Of a DNA stretch of 64,000 nucleotides, positions 24,701-34,300 are shown in pieces. The stretch comes from Canna indica (taxonomy: Eukaryota > Streptophyta > Magnoliopsida > Zingiberales > Cannaceae), in assembly GCA_034359265.1 (NCBI GenBank), contig CP136898.1, positions 41,067,501-41,131,500 on the forward strand. Reading direction: 5' to 3'. Both the position numbers and the translations under genes were made by a program. The notes beneath the pieces are model-generated. The model was not told the DNA's origin, did not search any database, and saw only the letters and a program-made list of their open reading frames with translations. Within the stretch, counting starts at the first letter, position 1. Each line of letters begins with the position of its first letter.

Positions 24701-25300
24701 TCCTTCTATGCTTTGGTTGATGCTGTTAGTCTTATTTCCTTGGCTCAGGACTTAGAAGGCATTAAAAACGGTACTGGAGAGGATGTGGTAAGTTGGAGGT
24801 GGACTAAGGAAGGCAGCTTCTCTACTAAAAGCTTATATCAACTTCTAACTTTTCGTGGAGTTACAGATTTATTCCACCGCTTCATTTGGGGTTGTAAGCT
24901 TCCACCAAAGGTTTCAATCTTTGGATGGATCCGGTTGAGAGAGCGACTTCTTACTCGGGATCGCTTACTACGGTGGGGTATCACCTCAGACACTTCCTGC
25001 TTGCTATGTGATGGTTTGGAAACACATGAGCATTTGTTCATTTCTTGCCCTTACAGTTGTGCTGGATGGAGGGTTTTCCTATTCTTGGTGAACTACTCTT
25101 TCTTCTCTCTATTGGAAGCCCCTTGGAATTCTCAGTTAAATATTTCTCACAAAGTAGCAGTTGATCGTTCTCGACTTATTCTGATATGGAGTTGGTTCAT
25201 TTGGTTCGAACGAAACACTCGTGTTTTTAAGAATGAGAATGTAACTTTTCAGTCGTTGGCCGCTTCGGCGGCAACTTTTTTTGATCTTTGTTATTTTTGA
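21719..25300 (+). pseudogene. LINE 2 ORF2 (endonuclease, reverse transcriptase, zf-RVT), two frameshifts
   Basis: It starts at ATG 21719. The AP-endonuclease domain opens LFWNVRGL, with GLCETK, and after a frameshift in a run of nine C (22067-22075) goes on with GGDFNITR, RLDRILIS and SDHNALIF. A second frameshift lies at about 22980-23000. The RT follows: GPDGLPMEFFK, FRPISLEHSIIRIFSRVLA, KVDYEKAFDSIDW, RQGNPLSPFIFN and the catalytic FADD (about 23794). The tail carries zf-RVT (FSTKSLYQLLTFRG to LLCDGLETHEHLFISC, about 24815-25050). The stop is at 25298-25300. Catalytic residues look conserved, so loss of function comes from the frameshifts. Confidence 0.92.
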
Positions 25301-25393
25301 TTGTATTTTAATCGCTTTCTTAACCCCTCCATTCCTGTATCAGTTCACACCTCTTGAATGAAATGCAGGATTCCACTTTTCAAAAAAAAAAAA

Positions 25394-26297
25394 AAGGATT
25401 GCCTTAGGATCTCTTCATTGACCGGGCTTCAACGTCTTAGTTTTCTTGAGTACATGGAGATAGACGGCTGCCCGGAGCTCCAGCTATCACCTGATGATAT
25501 GTTACCAGCCAAGCTTAGAGTATTGAAGATCAACGATTGCCTATAGGATCACTTCACTGGCGGGGCTTCAACACCATAATTCTCTTTATAAATTGGAGAT
25601 AATCGGTTGCCCGGAGCTCCAAATATCACCTAATGATCCATTACCATTCAAGCTTAGAGAATTGAGGATCAAGGATTGCATTAGGATCACTTCATTGGTG
25701 TGGCTTCAGCATTTGGTTTCTCTTAGATGGTTGGACATAAGTGGCTGTCCTGAGCTCCAATTCTCACTCGAGGAGTCTCTGCCGTCAAATCTTGAATTTG
25801 TCAAAATAAGCGACTGCTTCTTAAAGGTCACATCCATATTAAGGTTTCAAAACCCCAGTTCTCAAGAAACCTTGGAGATTGATGGATGTCCTGAGCTCCA
25901 GTTCTCACCAAATGATCCATTACCCGTCAAGCTCAGAGATTTGAGGATCAAGGGTTGCCTTAAGATCAATTCACTCGTGGGGCTTCAATATCTTGATTCT
26001 CTTTTACATTTGCACATAAGCGGTTGTCCTGAATTCGAGCTACCACTAGAAGAATCACTTCCCAAAAACCTTCGTGAATTGGAAATTTTGGACTTCCCAA
26101 AGATCACATCATTGGTGGGACTGCATGATATTACTTCCCTGGAATATTTGTATTTAGCGAGATGCCATAAGCTTCAGCTTCCGTGTGATACTCCATTAAT
26201 ATCCACTACATATGATTTGGAGATTGTTGACTGCCCTGGTCTAAGAGAGTACTGCAACAAAAATGATTATGGGTATGGGAAGGTAATAACACTATGA
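25394..26297 (+). pseudogene. NLR copy B, C-terminal LRR end
   Basis: This continues copy B after LINE 2. A 1-bp insertion near 25543 breaks the frame, after which 25593-26297 is open. It encodes degenerate LRR modules of the form CPELQxSPNDPLPxKLRxLRIKDCLRITSLxGLQ and ends CPGLREYCNKNDYGYGKVITL with TGA, equivalent to the end of copy C. It contains 279 bp (93 codons, between the TCACC at 25626 and that at 25905) that are absent from C, which is about two extra LRR modules. Confidence 0.9.
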
Positions 26298-26510
26298 CTT
26301 CACATCTCATGCTGTGCTTCGGCTAGTCAATTATACACCTGGCAACTTTGCTTACTATTTCATTGTGTGCAACAGATTGATGAAGGATGAGGGAAACATA
26401 AACAAAACTTATATGGAGTGCCCACTATGGTTGAGTGAGTAAACATGAGACTGAGTTAACATGAACACTGAAATGATCGTGTTCACCCACTGATTGCTCA
26501 TGTTCACTCA
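26298..26510 (+). repeat. NLR 3' flank, duplicated (matches 35571-35785)
   Basis: From the stop codon on, the sequence is almost identical to that after copy C (CTTCACATCTCATGCTGTGC, TTCATTGTGTGCAACAGATT, GTTGAGTGAGTAAACATGAG), then diverges within a GCTCATGTTCACTCA repeat. A conserved 3' UTR/terminator is the likely content, but no clear poly(A) signal stands out. Confidence 0.8.
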
Positions 26511-26518
26511 TGGTTCAT

Positions 26519-26563
26519 TAATCTATCTATCTCTCTCTCTATCTCTATATATATATATATGTA
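26519..26563. repeat. Microsatellite CTAT/CT/TA
   Basis: A compound simple repeat: ATCT units pass into CT and then into a TA run, at the end of the duplicated NLR flank. It is a likely slippage site. Confidence 0.85.
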
Positions 26564-26573
26564 CAGAGTCTTC

Positions 26574-26790
26574 ACTTAAGCATTTGGATCTAATAAATGA
26601 TAACCTCAAGATATGTACAAGAAAGAAGCTGATGGATTTGGAAGAGAAAAACAGAGAGCTCATGTTGACTTTAGATGAAGCAAACACAAAATTGGAAGAC
26701 CAGGAGAAGATAATATGTTTCTACAAGGAAGAGAACTATGGACTCAAGGGTCTTCTTGTTGCATCTCAAAAGAAGTGCTATGAAAACTGA
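26574..26790 (+). other. Short coiled-coil reading frame, gene fragment or small gene
   Basis: An open frame of about 70 codons reads KKLMDLEEKNRELMLTLDEANTKLEDQEK and on to GLKGLLVASQKKCYEN. It is strongly charged with heptad spacing, so a coiled coil is likely. No ATG sits at a convincing start: the in-frame ATG near 26494 precedes a microsatellite-encoded Ser/Leu/Tyr run that cannot be real. It may be the last exon of a gene or a captured fragment. It lies close to, and opposite in strand to, the GRF gene, whose C-terminal half is also a coiled coil; a relation is possible but not shown. Confidence 0.35.
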
Positions 26791-27060
26791 TTCATTGGTG
26801 TATACAGTATAAAAACTTATTCATTGCTGTATACACTACGAGTATATTGTTCATTGCTGTATACACTAATCATAATTGATACACTAATAATACATAGTAT
26901 AAAAATTGATTCATTGCTGTAATAAAATGATTTATTGTATAAGGATGCCATTACAACAAACTGAAAAAGTAATTAAATAGTATCAACTACTACCAAACTG
27001 AAGTAGTAATTACATAGTATCAACTACTACCAAACTGATTCATTCATTAATACATAATAT
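26785..27060. repeat. Degenerate short tandem repeats
   Basis: TTCATTGCTGTATACACT recurs three to four times in 26785-26945. A second unit built on AGTATCAACTACTACCAAACTG is repeated at about 26978-27038. This is AT-rich spacer between the coiled-coil frame and the GRF gene; no function can be assigned. Confidence 0.6.
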
Positions 27061-27096
27061 CAATTACATAGGACCAACTACTACCAATCCAACCAA

Positions 27097-27618
27097 CTAT
27101 TGAACTGAGATATAAGTAGTAATGCATACGACAATCAAAGCATCAAGTAGTGTGACTCTGCATTTTTCTTGAAGCTTCTTGTTCTCCTTTTCAAGTCTAT
27201 ATATAACATCCTCTCGCTTTGCCAATTTGTCAACAAGAATACTGTTGTTCTTCTGTTGAAGTAGCATGATGTGTTGTTTGATATTATCTTTATCAATAAT
27301 CAAGTTGTGCAAAGTTTCCTTTGCTCGTCCAGAGTACTCAGGATCATACCACTCAAAGAAACCACAATCATCGTCCTACTTAAAATAGAAAATTCAAGTT
27401 AGAAGTCATTACAAAAACTTGTTATTTAAAATTATTCTAAATAGATAGACCTTCCAATGTATGTATCTCCAAAATCTTCTTCGGATATTTTTCTTCGTAT
27501 TTGAAGTTAACAAGAAGGTCGCGAGCTTATGATCACACAATGGTGGAGACATTGACGAGTTTATAGATGCTTCATCGATCTCCATTGATATTAGTTTTGA
27601 TTTTGATGTTGATACCAT
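27097..27618 (-). CDS. GRF-type zinc-finger small protein, two exons
   Basis: Exon 1 is 27618-27451 (56 codons, MVSTSKSKLIS...) and exon 2 is 27375-27097. The 75-bp GT-AG intron joins them in phase 0, giving about 148 residues. Across the splice the protein reads NIRRRFWRYIHWK then DDDCGFFEWYDPE, the hallmark of the zf-GRF domain (about residues 28-68). Consensus zinc ligands are partly lost: CDH in place of CxC, and Tyr in RYIHWK where Cys is usual, so metal binding is doubtful. The second half is a coiled coil (KREDVIYRLEKENKKLQEK), followed by a hydrophobic C-terminal stretch (LLDALIVVCITTYISV) that could be a membrane tail. Small GRF-coil-tail proteins are multicopy in plants and their role is unknown to me. 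It could be a pseudogene or transposon passenger. Confidence 0.7.
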
Positions 27619-28963
27619 TGTCTATAGTACGAGCAAATATATAATTGATGTTTCAAAATTACTGAAATTTAATACTTATATAACATACATATATCAATAT
27701 TGATATATGTATTAGAGTACTGATATAAATCATTATATCAGCATCATAAACTGATATATATCAGTATTTTGTATTGATATATATAGAAGTATCATAATAT
27801 ATATCATTATTGAGTATTCAGTAATTTATACTGATATATATCAATATTTTAGGGTTTTCAATCTATTGATAGTTTAAAATCTAGGGTTTAAATCCACCAA
27901 AACCTTCATTTCAAGGGTTTAAATCCACAAAACCTATACTTCGATAGAAATTACCTTCAGATCCGAATGAGGGGCTTCGGGTGGAAAAAGCTTTAACCTT
28001 TAACCAACGCTTGAGGCGAGACCAATCTTTAACCTTCGGTGCAAGAGAATCAGGATTCGGCGACGTGAGATGACGGCGACGGCGACGACGACGTGAGACG
28101 GCGACGACAGGAAGCTTCGGCGAGGGATTTCTATCGAGTGAGTGTCGAGGGATTTTTGTCGAGTGGAGGCGGGGTCGGGTTTAGATTAGGTTTATTTTTA
28201 TTTTTTTTGGTAGCTGACGTGGTTTACTTTTATTTTTTTTAATATTTTTTTAAAAATCTGCGACGTATGACTTATGATGATGTGACATACTGCATTAAAA
28301 AACAATTTTTTTGACGTGGCATTTTACGTTGGCCCATAACGAGTAAATAAACAGAGATCTAACGAGAGTCTATAATTATTACAATTTTAAAAATTGAAAT
28401 ACATAATTATTTCAAATAAAAGAATGAACTATATTAGTTAAAAACGTCAAAGTTCGAATCATTTTCGTTGATTTTCCTAAGTTAAAATCTTAAAAAGGAG
28501 GCGCCCACAAAAAGTGTGCTACATACATCAGCCGCCTCTTTAGCATTAATGATATAATCTCCTAACATCTCAATTTGCCAGTCAACCTCTCAAAAAAGGT
28601 CACCGGATAAAGTCGAGGAGAAGATAGGAGAGCATCGATTGCCGTTTAGAAATTAACTAGTAGGGGTACGCGCATCTTCAACTTTTTGTTTTGATTCCAA
28701 TCCTCGTTGATATCTAGTATACACTTAGGATGATCTTTTGTTCTAAATGAAGTCGAGCTCATGCTGTGTCAACAAGTAAGCAGGAATCTTTTAAAACCTT
28801 TTTGTTGGCATGCCTACATTAATTATTGATGATCTTGATACGATCTTTTCTGTTAATGGTTAGATCTATAAGTTTTATATGATGAGATCTGAATGTTGTA
28901 TATATCAATTTATTATTTTTCTTTGTTTAAGAAACGTTGAAGATAACAAAATTTTTGGGGCAA
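27619..28963. other. Upstream/non-coding region of the GRF gene
   Basis: Next to the GRF start lie AT-rich palindromic TGATATATATCA-type repeats (27690-27850). Two GGGTTTAAATCCACxAAA repeats follow (27885-27930). A GC-rich island of GACGGCGACGACGACG repeats (28060-28130) could be the 5' end or promoter area of the minus-strand gene. After 28200 the sequence is AT-rich without recognisable genes or terminal repeats. Confidence 0.5.
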
Positions 28964-29388
28964 TTGGGGCAAAAATAGAACCCACAGCAAGGAGTAATTA
29001 ACCAGTGTCAAACTACAAATGATTACGAGTGGGCTCTTTGCCCTCTCAATTCTTCAAAACAAATCAAACTACAAACGGATATATATCACAAAAATTCTAT
29101 TTTGTGCAAGTACGATCTTTTTATTCTAATTAAGGCTTCCCAACTAAAGCTTTTGTGAGATTTATTGGGGCAAAGAAAGAAGAAAGATTGGGGCAAAAAT
29201 AGAACCCAAAGCAAGAAGTAAGTAACCAGTGTCAAACAACAAATGATTATGAGTTGGTTCTTTGCCCTCTCAATTCCTCAAAACACAAATCAAACTACAA
29301 ACGGATATATATCACAAAAATTTCTATTATGTGCAGGTACGATCTTTTCATTCTAATTAAGGCTTCCCAGCTAAAGCTTTTGTGAGAG
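28964..29388 (+). repeat. Local tandem duplication, two copies of about 200 bp
   Basis: Copy 1 (28964-29160) and copy 2 (29188-29388) both run from TTGGGGCAAAAATAGAACCC to AAAGCTTTTGTGAGA, with ATCAAACTACAAACGG and ATTAAGGCTTCCCA in between. They differ by scattered changes and small indels and are separated by a 27-bp A/G-rich linker. No ORF. Confidence 0.85.
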
Positions 29389-30856
29389 ATCAGATCAATA
29401 TGATCTCGTCCATCTTTTGAGAACCTACGGATCGAATAGGTGTTCAACGATCTTTTCCTTTGGAGAGGACACGGGTACTATCCGCACTTTATTCTAATCC
29501 CATTTTTTATGGATAATTTCCTATCTTTAAAAGATCAAACTTCCAAAGATGTTTTTTTAAGAAACCAAGAGGGAGTTAGTCCCACCTGAATATAAATATA
29601 ATAGGAAAAATATAAAAAGTTGGCAATTAATCTACATATCTGAGCACACAGCGCATCAAAAAATGACAAGCAAGCAATGTGTGGTCAAAGCCCAACTTGA
29701 CTCCATGGGAGTCACACCCCCTATAGGGAGAAACCTTGTAAGAGGGTTGGAAATTGTAGTTCTCTTCCCTAAGAAAGCAAAACTAACGAAACCAATGAAT
29801 CACAGTGAAGCACAGTAGAATACTCGATTAACCATATATAGTTAATCGATTAATCGAATAGTAAGATTTAGATATGAAGGTTAATTCGGCGCTTCAATTT
29901 TAGTTTTGGTTAATAGATCTAGAAATTGCTTAAAATCAATTTTGATTTCGGTTTTCACTTTGCGAAAAATCGTTAATCGAGACTAGCTTTACTTATATGT
30001 TAATAATATATAATTTAATTGACAAAATAAAAAACATAGCTTAGGGTATATTTTATTGTTTGTTTCAGTTTTGGCTTAAGATATTTTCATTTAATTATCG
30101 CTTCTCTACTTGTAGAAGGGATTTTTCTAATTTTAACTTTTGTTGTTTTATTATAATTTTATTTTATAAGTAATCAATTAACCATTTAGTAGTAAGTTAT
30201 TTGATATTAAGCAGATAACACATCCATCCAAACCAATTAATATTGTTCGGTTAACCATTAGATATTTGACATTTAATTGGCCTTGGTTTTGGATAATAAA
30301 TTTAAAATTGTTCAATTTCAGTTTCAATTTGGGATAACAAATTCTAAATAGTTTTGGTTTCGATTAGCGATATATAGAGTGGTTAATAGAATCGTTACCA
30401 CCCAAATTCCTCACGTAGTAGAGAAATTGATCTCCACCCATTGCAAACAGGACCTAAAAAACACTATTGTGGGAGAGTTGCTGATTTTAGAGAAAATGAC
30501 ACACTAGATGGGGAGTGACACTATTAGAAATATAGATTTCACCAATGATCAACATCGTTGCTGCGTCGTCGATGATAAGCATCATTGGCAACTTAAACCG
30601 TCACAAAATGTTGTGGCTGAAGCACCCGTCACTAATAAGTTGCAACAGCAGCAACAGTGGCCGTTGCAACTAAAGTTATCTACGACGATCAATACAATCG
30701 TCGCTTATATGTTATGGCAATAGGTCACGGTTGGGAGCAGGAGCAATGGTAGGTCACAATTGAGAGCAATGATAGTGACAACAAGCAAAGAGGGAGTTGA
30801 AAAATAAAGGAAGGAGGGTTGCAATGCAAATAAAATTAAATTAATCATATGTGACT
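29389..30856. other. AT-rich spacer; possible CACTA-like remnant near 30519
   Basis: There is no gene-like frame beyond a 71-codon ORF at 30508-30723 with a poly-Gln patch. At 30519-30530 CACTATTAGAAA resembles a CACTA terminus. It is followed by repeated GCAACGG/CGTTGC-type and GTCGTCG motifs (30540-30710) like subterminal repeats, but no matching right end was found. The rest (29500-30400) shows nothing recognisable. Confidence 0.35.
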
Positions 30857-31355
30857 ATTTAAGTCGGTTAACGCAAATATGTCGTAGATAACAATTATTT
30901 GCAACGATGCGAGATTGTCATCTTTATGCTGCTTTAGATATTAATATAGTTTGCGAAGCTCGAGGGAATTGTCTCTAGGTTGTCATAAATAATTATTATG
31001 TTTTTAATAATTTGCGACGACAACTTGCGGCTATTGCTAGGCCTTTGTTAATTGTAACAGTTGGAGTGGCCGTTGCATATGACCGTAGCAAATTACATAT
31101 TCTAGCATTGTAAGACTATTTGTTATTAGATTATTAAATATTATAAAACAGAAAAATATATTAACATATTAAAGTACTACTATCACTTAATTATGAAACA
31201 TGTTTACAATCTTTTAAATAGAATAAGTATATACAAATATTTTTGTTTCATCTTAATGAACATATTAGTAAATTGGTTTTTTATTGTTTCTTTATCAGAT
31301 AACAGAGGATAAGCAATCTGATATTTATCTCTTCCATACCAGAGGATAAACAAGT
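30857..31355 (+). repeat. NLR upstream flank, duplicated copy 2
   Basis: Counterpart of 2964-3464. Just before the start codon the two copies differ by rearrangement: here AGAGGATAA and ATTTATCTCTTCCAT each occur twice in about 70 bp, suggesting a small tandem duplication at the 5' end. As a result the MAS tripeptide codons present in copy A are lost, and translation starts two codons later at the equivalent Met (31356). Confidence 0.7.
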
Positions 31356-34300
31356 ATGTTTATCTCTTCCATCGTAAAGAGGATAATCAATCTGATATTG
31401 CTAACACGTAGCTCACCGTCGAGCTCCTCCAGTCAAACCGAATGGGTCTCAGAAGATCTCGTGGAGCTCCAGAAGGTGTTCCGACAGATTCGAATGGAGA
31501 TTAATGCTTTAGAGGAGAGGGTGAGCAAAGGATCGTTCGAGAATTCGATTCTGATGGAACTAAAAGATGTGTCTTATGAAGCAGAGGATGTGTTGGACGA
31601 GTATCAATATGAAATTGATCGTTTGGAAATGGAGGCTCGTCCAAAGAGGAGTGAGAAGGATGAGGTACTAGTTGCTTCTTCCTTTATGGCTAAAGTTCCC
31701 ATTCCGGACGGCATAAGAAATAGGATGAAGCAGAAGATCAACGAGATCAAAACCAAATACGGCGAGATCTCAAGGGATCGGGGTATTCTGGAACTTCCGG
31801 AGGAGATTGAATATAAAGAGAATAGAAATTTTCTGAAGAAGCGACAGCGTGATGGTACTAGAAAATATGGGCAAACCACTTGTCATGTTGTGATATCAGA
31901 TATCTACGGCAGGGATTCTGAAAAAGAGGAGTTAATCCGATGGTTGTTATCTGATACAAGCTCCAATATCTCTGTCAAGGTTGTTGTTGGTATAGGGGGT
32001 TTAGGGAAAACCACACTTGCTCAACTTGTTTTTAATGATGAGACAGTGTCCAATAACTTTGATCAAAAAGCATGGATATGTGTTTCCGAGAACTTCGATG
32101 TTGCACGACTAACAAAGGAAATGTTGGAATATTTCTCGATGAATTCCTTGTTTTCTGCAAATTTAAGTGAGCTCCAAAATGAACTCAAAAGGTTATTGAA
32201 GGGAACCAAACTACTATTGGTGCTTGATGACGTGTGGAATGAAGAAAATGGTTTATGGGAGTCCTTCAGAGCCCTCTTGACCGTCGCAAAAACAGTAAGA
32301 GTCATTGTGACAACCAGGAGTGGTCGAGTTGCTGATGTCATGCAAACAGAGGAAACTCTCTATCTTAGCCCCTTGCCTCAAGATGAGAGTTGGGAATTGT
32401 TCCAGCGTTATGCATTTAACGGTCGAAATCCAAATCATTTTCCTAACTTGGTGGAGATAGGCAAAATGATTGCCGGAAGATGTCAAGGCTTGCCACTGGC
32501 CGTGAAGTCACTCGGATGCATTGTACGACAACATGAGACTGATGAAGACAGCTGGAAGGATGTCTTACAAAGTGAATTATGGGAATTAGAAGAACACAAC
32601 AGTATAATGCCGGTCTTCGTATTAAGTTATAGTCGCATGCCGAGCTATCTGAAACCTTGTTTCCTATACTGCTCCATGTTTCCTAAAGACTATAAATTCA
32701 GAAAAGAAGAACTAGTGAAATTGTGGATCGCACAAGGTTACATTCAACCTGAAAGTGGAAGAACAATGGAATATATGGGCTCTGAGTATTTTGATGAGCT
32801 GCACAACATATCGTTCTTTGATCAGAGTTATGATATTTTTAAGATGCATGATACCATCCATGATTTGGCACAATATATATCAGGAAACCATGGTCTTTCA
32901 ATAACTGATCCTGAGCCATGTTCTGAGTTGGACAGGGTTCGCCACATATATATTGGGGCTGCTGAGAAGGAATTGATAACATCACTTAGTGGTAAGAAGT
33001 TGAGACCCTTGAGAACAACATTTCTGCGTTCCAGCTGCAAGGAGAAATATGTTTCAGAAAATTTGATATTTTCGCTAATCACGACAAGTCTACGGGCTCT
33101 TCATATAGACAGTCTTTCTCAAAATGAACAGCTGTTAGAATCAATTGGGAACTTAAAGCTCCTACGTTACTTATATGTTTGTTCATATGACATGGTGAGA
33201 TTGCACAAGTCATTGGGTGACTTGTTAAACCTACAGATGTTGGATCTACAATGCCCAAAAGTGGAACACCTACCATCAGAAATAGGAGACCTTGTTAATC
33301 TGCATTATTTACGTTTTCGCAGTGAAGTTGCTAAAATGTTGCCTGCATCAGTGTCTCAGCTGTCCAATCTACTAGCCTTGGACTTGAGTGCCTGCAGAGA
33401 ACTCGAAAGTTTACCTGAATCAATTTATATGCTATGCAACCTTCAAAAATTAGACTTGACGGAATGCTCTAGTCTTGGAAGTTTACCTGAATCAATTTGT
33501 AAGTTGTACAACCTTCGGCAATTAAACTTGAGTTGGTGCAGTAGCCTTTCGATGCTGCCCAGTAACATAGGAAATCTTCGTAACATGGAGTTCCTTGATC
33601 TTTATAGTTCTAGGGTCAAAGTCTGTCCTAGTGGGATCTGGAAATTGAAAATGATAGAGTCATTCAACACGAATATACTACACATGAGAAGGGACTGCAT
33701 GCCTCGTGGAATTGGAGAGTTGAAGGAGTTGGTGAACCTCGCAGGGCTAGAAATTCATGGTCTCAACTATATTAATGTAGAAGAAGCCAAAGAGGCTAAT
33801 CTCAAAAGCAAGCAAAAACTTAAGCGCTTGGATTTGTATCTCCGAAGGTACAAGGACCGTGAATTAATTCTTGAAAGTGCAGGAAACCGTGTTTTCTACG
33901 GCAAGCACCATGACCGTCTGCGACTAAATTGGGTATGCGACGATTGTGTCTGTGTTAACGACGAGGAGAAAATGGCAACTGTGCTGGAATACCTCCAGCC
34001 ATCAGCCGCTAACTTGGAGGAGCTGCATGTATATGGGCACTCTTGTGCCAGGTATCCTAGTTGGATAGATGAACCTTCCTTCAATAAACTTACCCGAGTC
34101 ACCTTTCAAGAATGGGGAAATGAAAAGTTGACTTGCCTTCCCGTGTTCGGTCAGCTTCCATCTTTACAGGATCTGCGACTAAAAGAGGTCTCCCATGTGA
34201 AAAGTGTGGCTGGTGAATTTTGCCGCTTTATGTACAACAGGAACATAGGAGCATCCGAAGCTACCAAGGTGGCATTTCCATCAATGACAAAGTTGCAGTT

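Larger units (their letters stand above)
19295..25393 (+). mobile_element. LINE 2, near full-length L1-type retrotransposon
   Basis: A perfect 16-bp target duplication AAGGATTGCCTTAGGA (19279-19294 and 25394-25409) bounds the element. The 3' end has a run of 14 A, the last two overlapping the duplication. It has ORF1, then ORF2 with endonuclease, RT and zf-RVT, in plus orientation. Only 33 bp precede the ORF1 start codon, so the 5' UTR is probably truncated. It sits in the LRR part of NLR copy B. Both ORFs are broken by few lesions (one stop in ORF1, two frameshifts in ORF2), which suggests moderate age. Confidence 0.93.

Noticed and set aside
30508..30723. 71-codon ORF with a poly-Gln patch as a small gene
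   Set aside because: Sequence is built of CAACAG/CGTTGC-type repeats next to a CACTA-like end; no homology to a known protein visible.
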